This document shows, in pieces, positions 63,956-64,000 of a DNA stretch of 64,000 nucleotides. The notes under the pieces were generated by a model. It saw nothing but the letters and a program-made list of their open reading frames with translations, made no database searches and was not told the DNA's origin. Source of the stretch: Bugula neritina (Eukaryota; Bryozoa; Gymnolaemata; Cheilostomatida; Bugulidae); the NCBI GenBank assembly GCA_964035545.1, contig OZ037765.1, positions 20,902,495 to 20,966,494 on the forward strand. Direction: 5' to 3'. Position numbers and translations under genes: made by a program. Each line of letters starts with the position of its first letter. The stretch's first letter is position 1.

Positions 63956-64000
63956 GTCGGGTCAATTAAAATTAAGATTTGTTTATGTAAAAAGTAGTTG

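Larger units (their letters stand above)
61762..64000 (+). other. Segmental duplication of the gene A 3' region (11,765 to about 14,000)
   Basis: Exons and introns of gene A from the intron before exon 21 onward are repeated at high identity, for example AGATGCAATAAAG at 11,795 and 61,784 and CACTTCATTCAAGCTGAAGC in both. Intron sequence is conserved, so the copy is recent. It is in the same orientation as gene A and lies about 50 kb away, beyond the inverted gene B. Confidence 0.9.

Overview
This is an AT-rich metazoan (invertebrate) genomic window. The evidence is intron-rich genes with GT-AG introns, extracellular animal domains (NIDO, AMOP, VWD, calcium-binding EGF), a non-LTR retrotransposon fragment, tRNA-derived repeats and many microsatellites. 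The phylum cannot be fixed from sequence alone. The domain set resembles the mucin-like/MUC4-like membrane proteins known from many animals, including corals. Nothing prokaryotic, viral or CRISPR-like was seen.

The window holds a small cluster of one gene family. Gene A (+ strand, 1,125-14,701) is a 3' partial gene. I could assemble 25 exons into one open frame of 1,396 codons plus stop; its 5' part probably lies left of the window. Gene B (- strand, 58,707 down to 18,787) is complete. Thirty exons join into 9,174 nt (3,057 residues): signal peptide, a 1,400-residue Thr/Pro mucin domain in one 4.4 kb exon, two NIDO domains, AMOP, VWD, a conserved linker, EGF repeats, a membrane-proximal domain, one transmembrane helix and a cytoplasmic tail. 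A and B lie tail to tail and share exon lengths and phases almost exactly, so they are an inverted duplicate pair. Fragment C (+ strand, 62,204-63,955 and running to the window edge) is a recent copy of only the 3' end of gene A (membrane-proximal domain and TM exon). Its left breakpoint lies at a (GGTA)n/(GGCGGGCA)n microsatellite. A separate two-exon coding fragment of unknown family (16,166-17,186, +) sits between A and B.

The region 22,778-41,032 is an 18.3 kb insertion inside one intron of gene B; the matching intron in gene A is 206 bp. It is bounded by matching inverted termini (CCMACTAACAA type), with long terminal arms full of degenerate AACGTT motifs. Its interior lacks any long ORF but contains a ~65-bp tandem array with higher-order structure, dispersed direct repeats and a nested inverted-repeat element. 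It looks like a large non-autonomous foldback/TIR DNA element. Other introns hold a LINE 3' fragment, a candidate solo LTR, MITE-like inverted repeats, tRNA-derived repeats and microsatellites.

The proteins are probably cell-surface or secreted mucins. The GDPH motif at the start of each VWD is the known autocleavage site of MUC4-like proteins, and gene B also has a furin-type RRKR site near the membrane. Exon boundaries were read by hand from splice consensus, reading phase and comparison between copies; I could not run alignments or domain searches.
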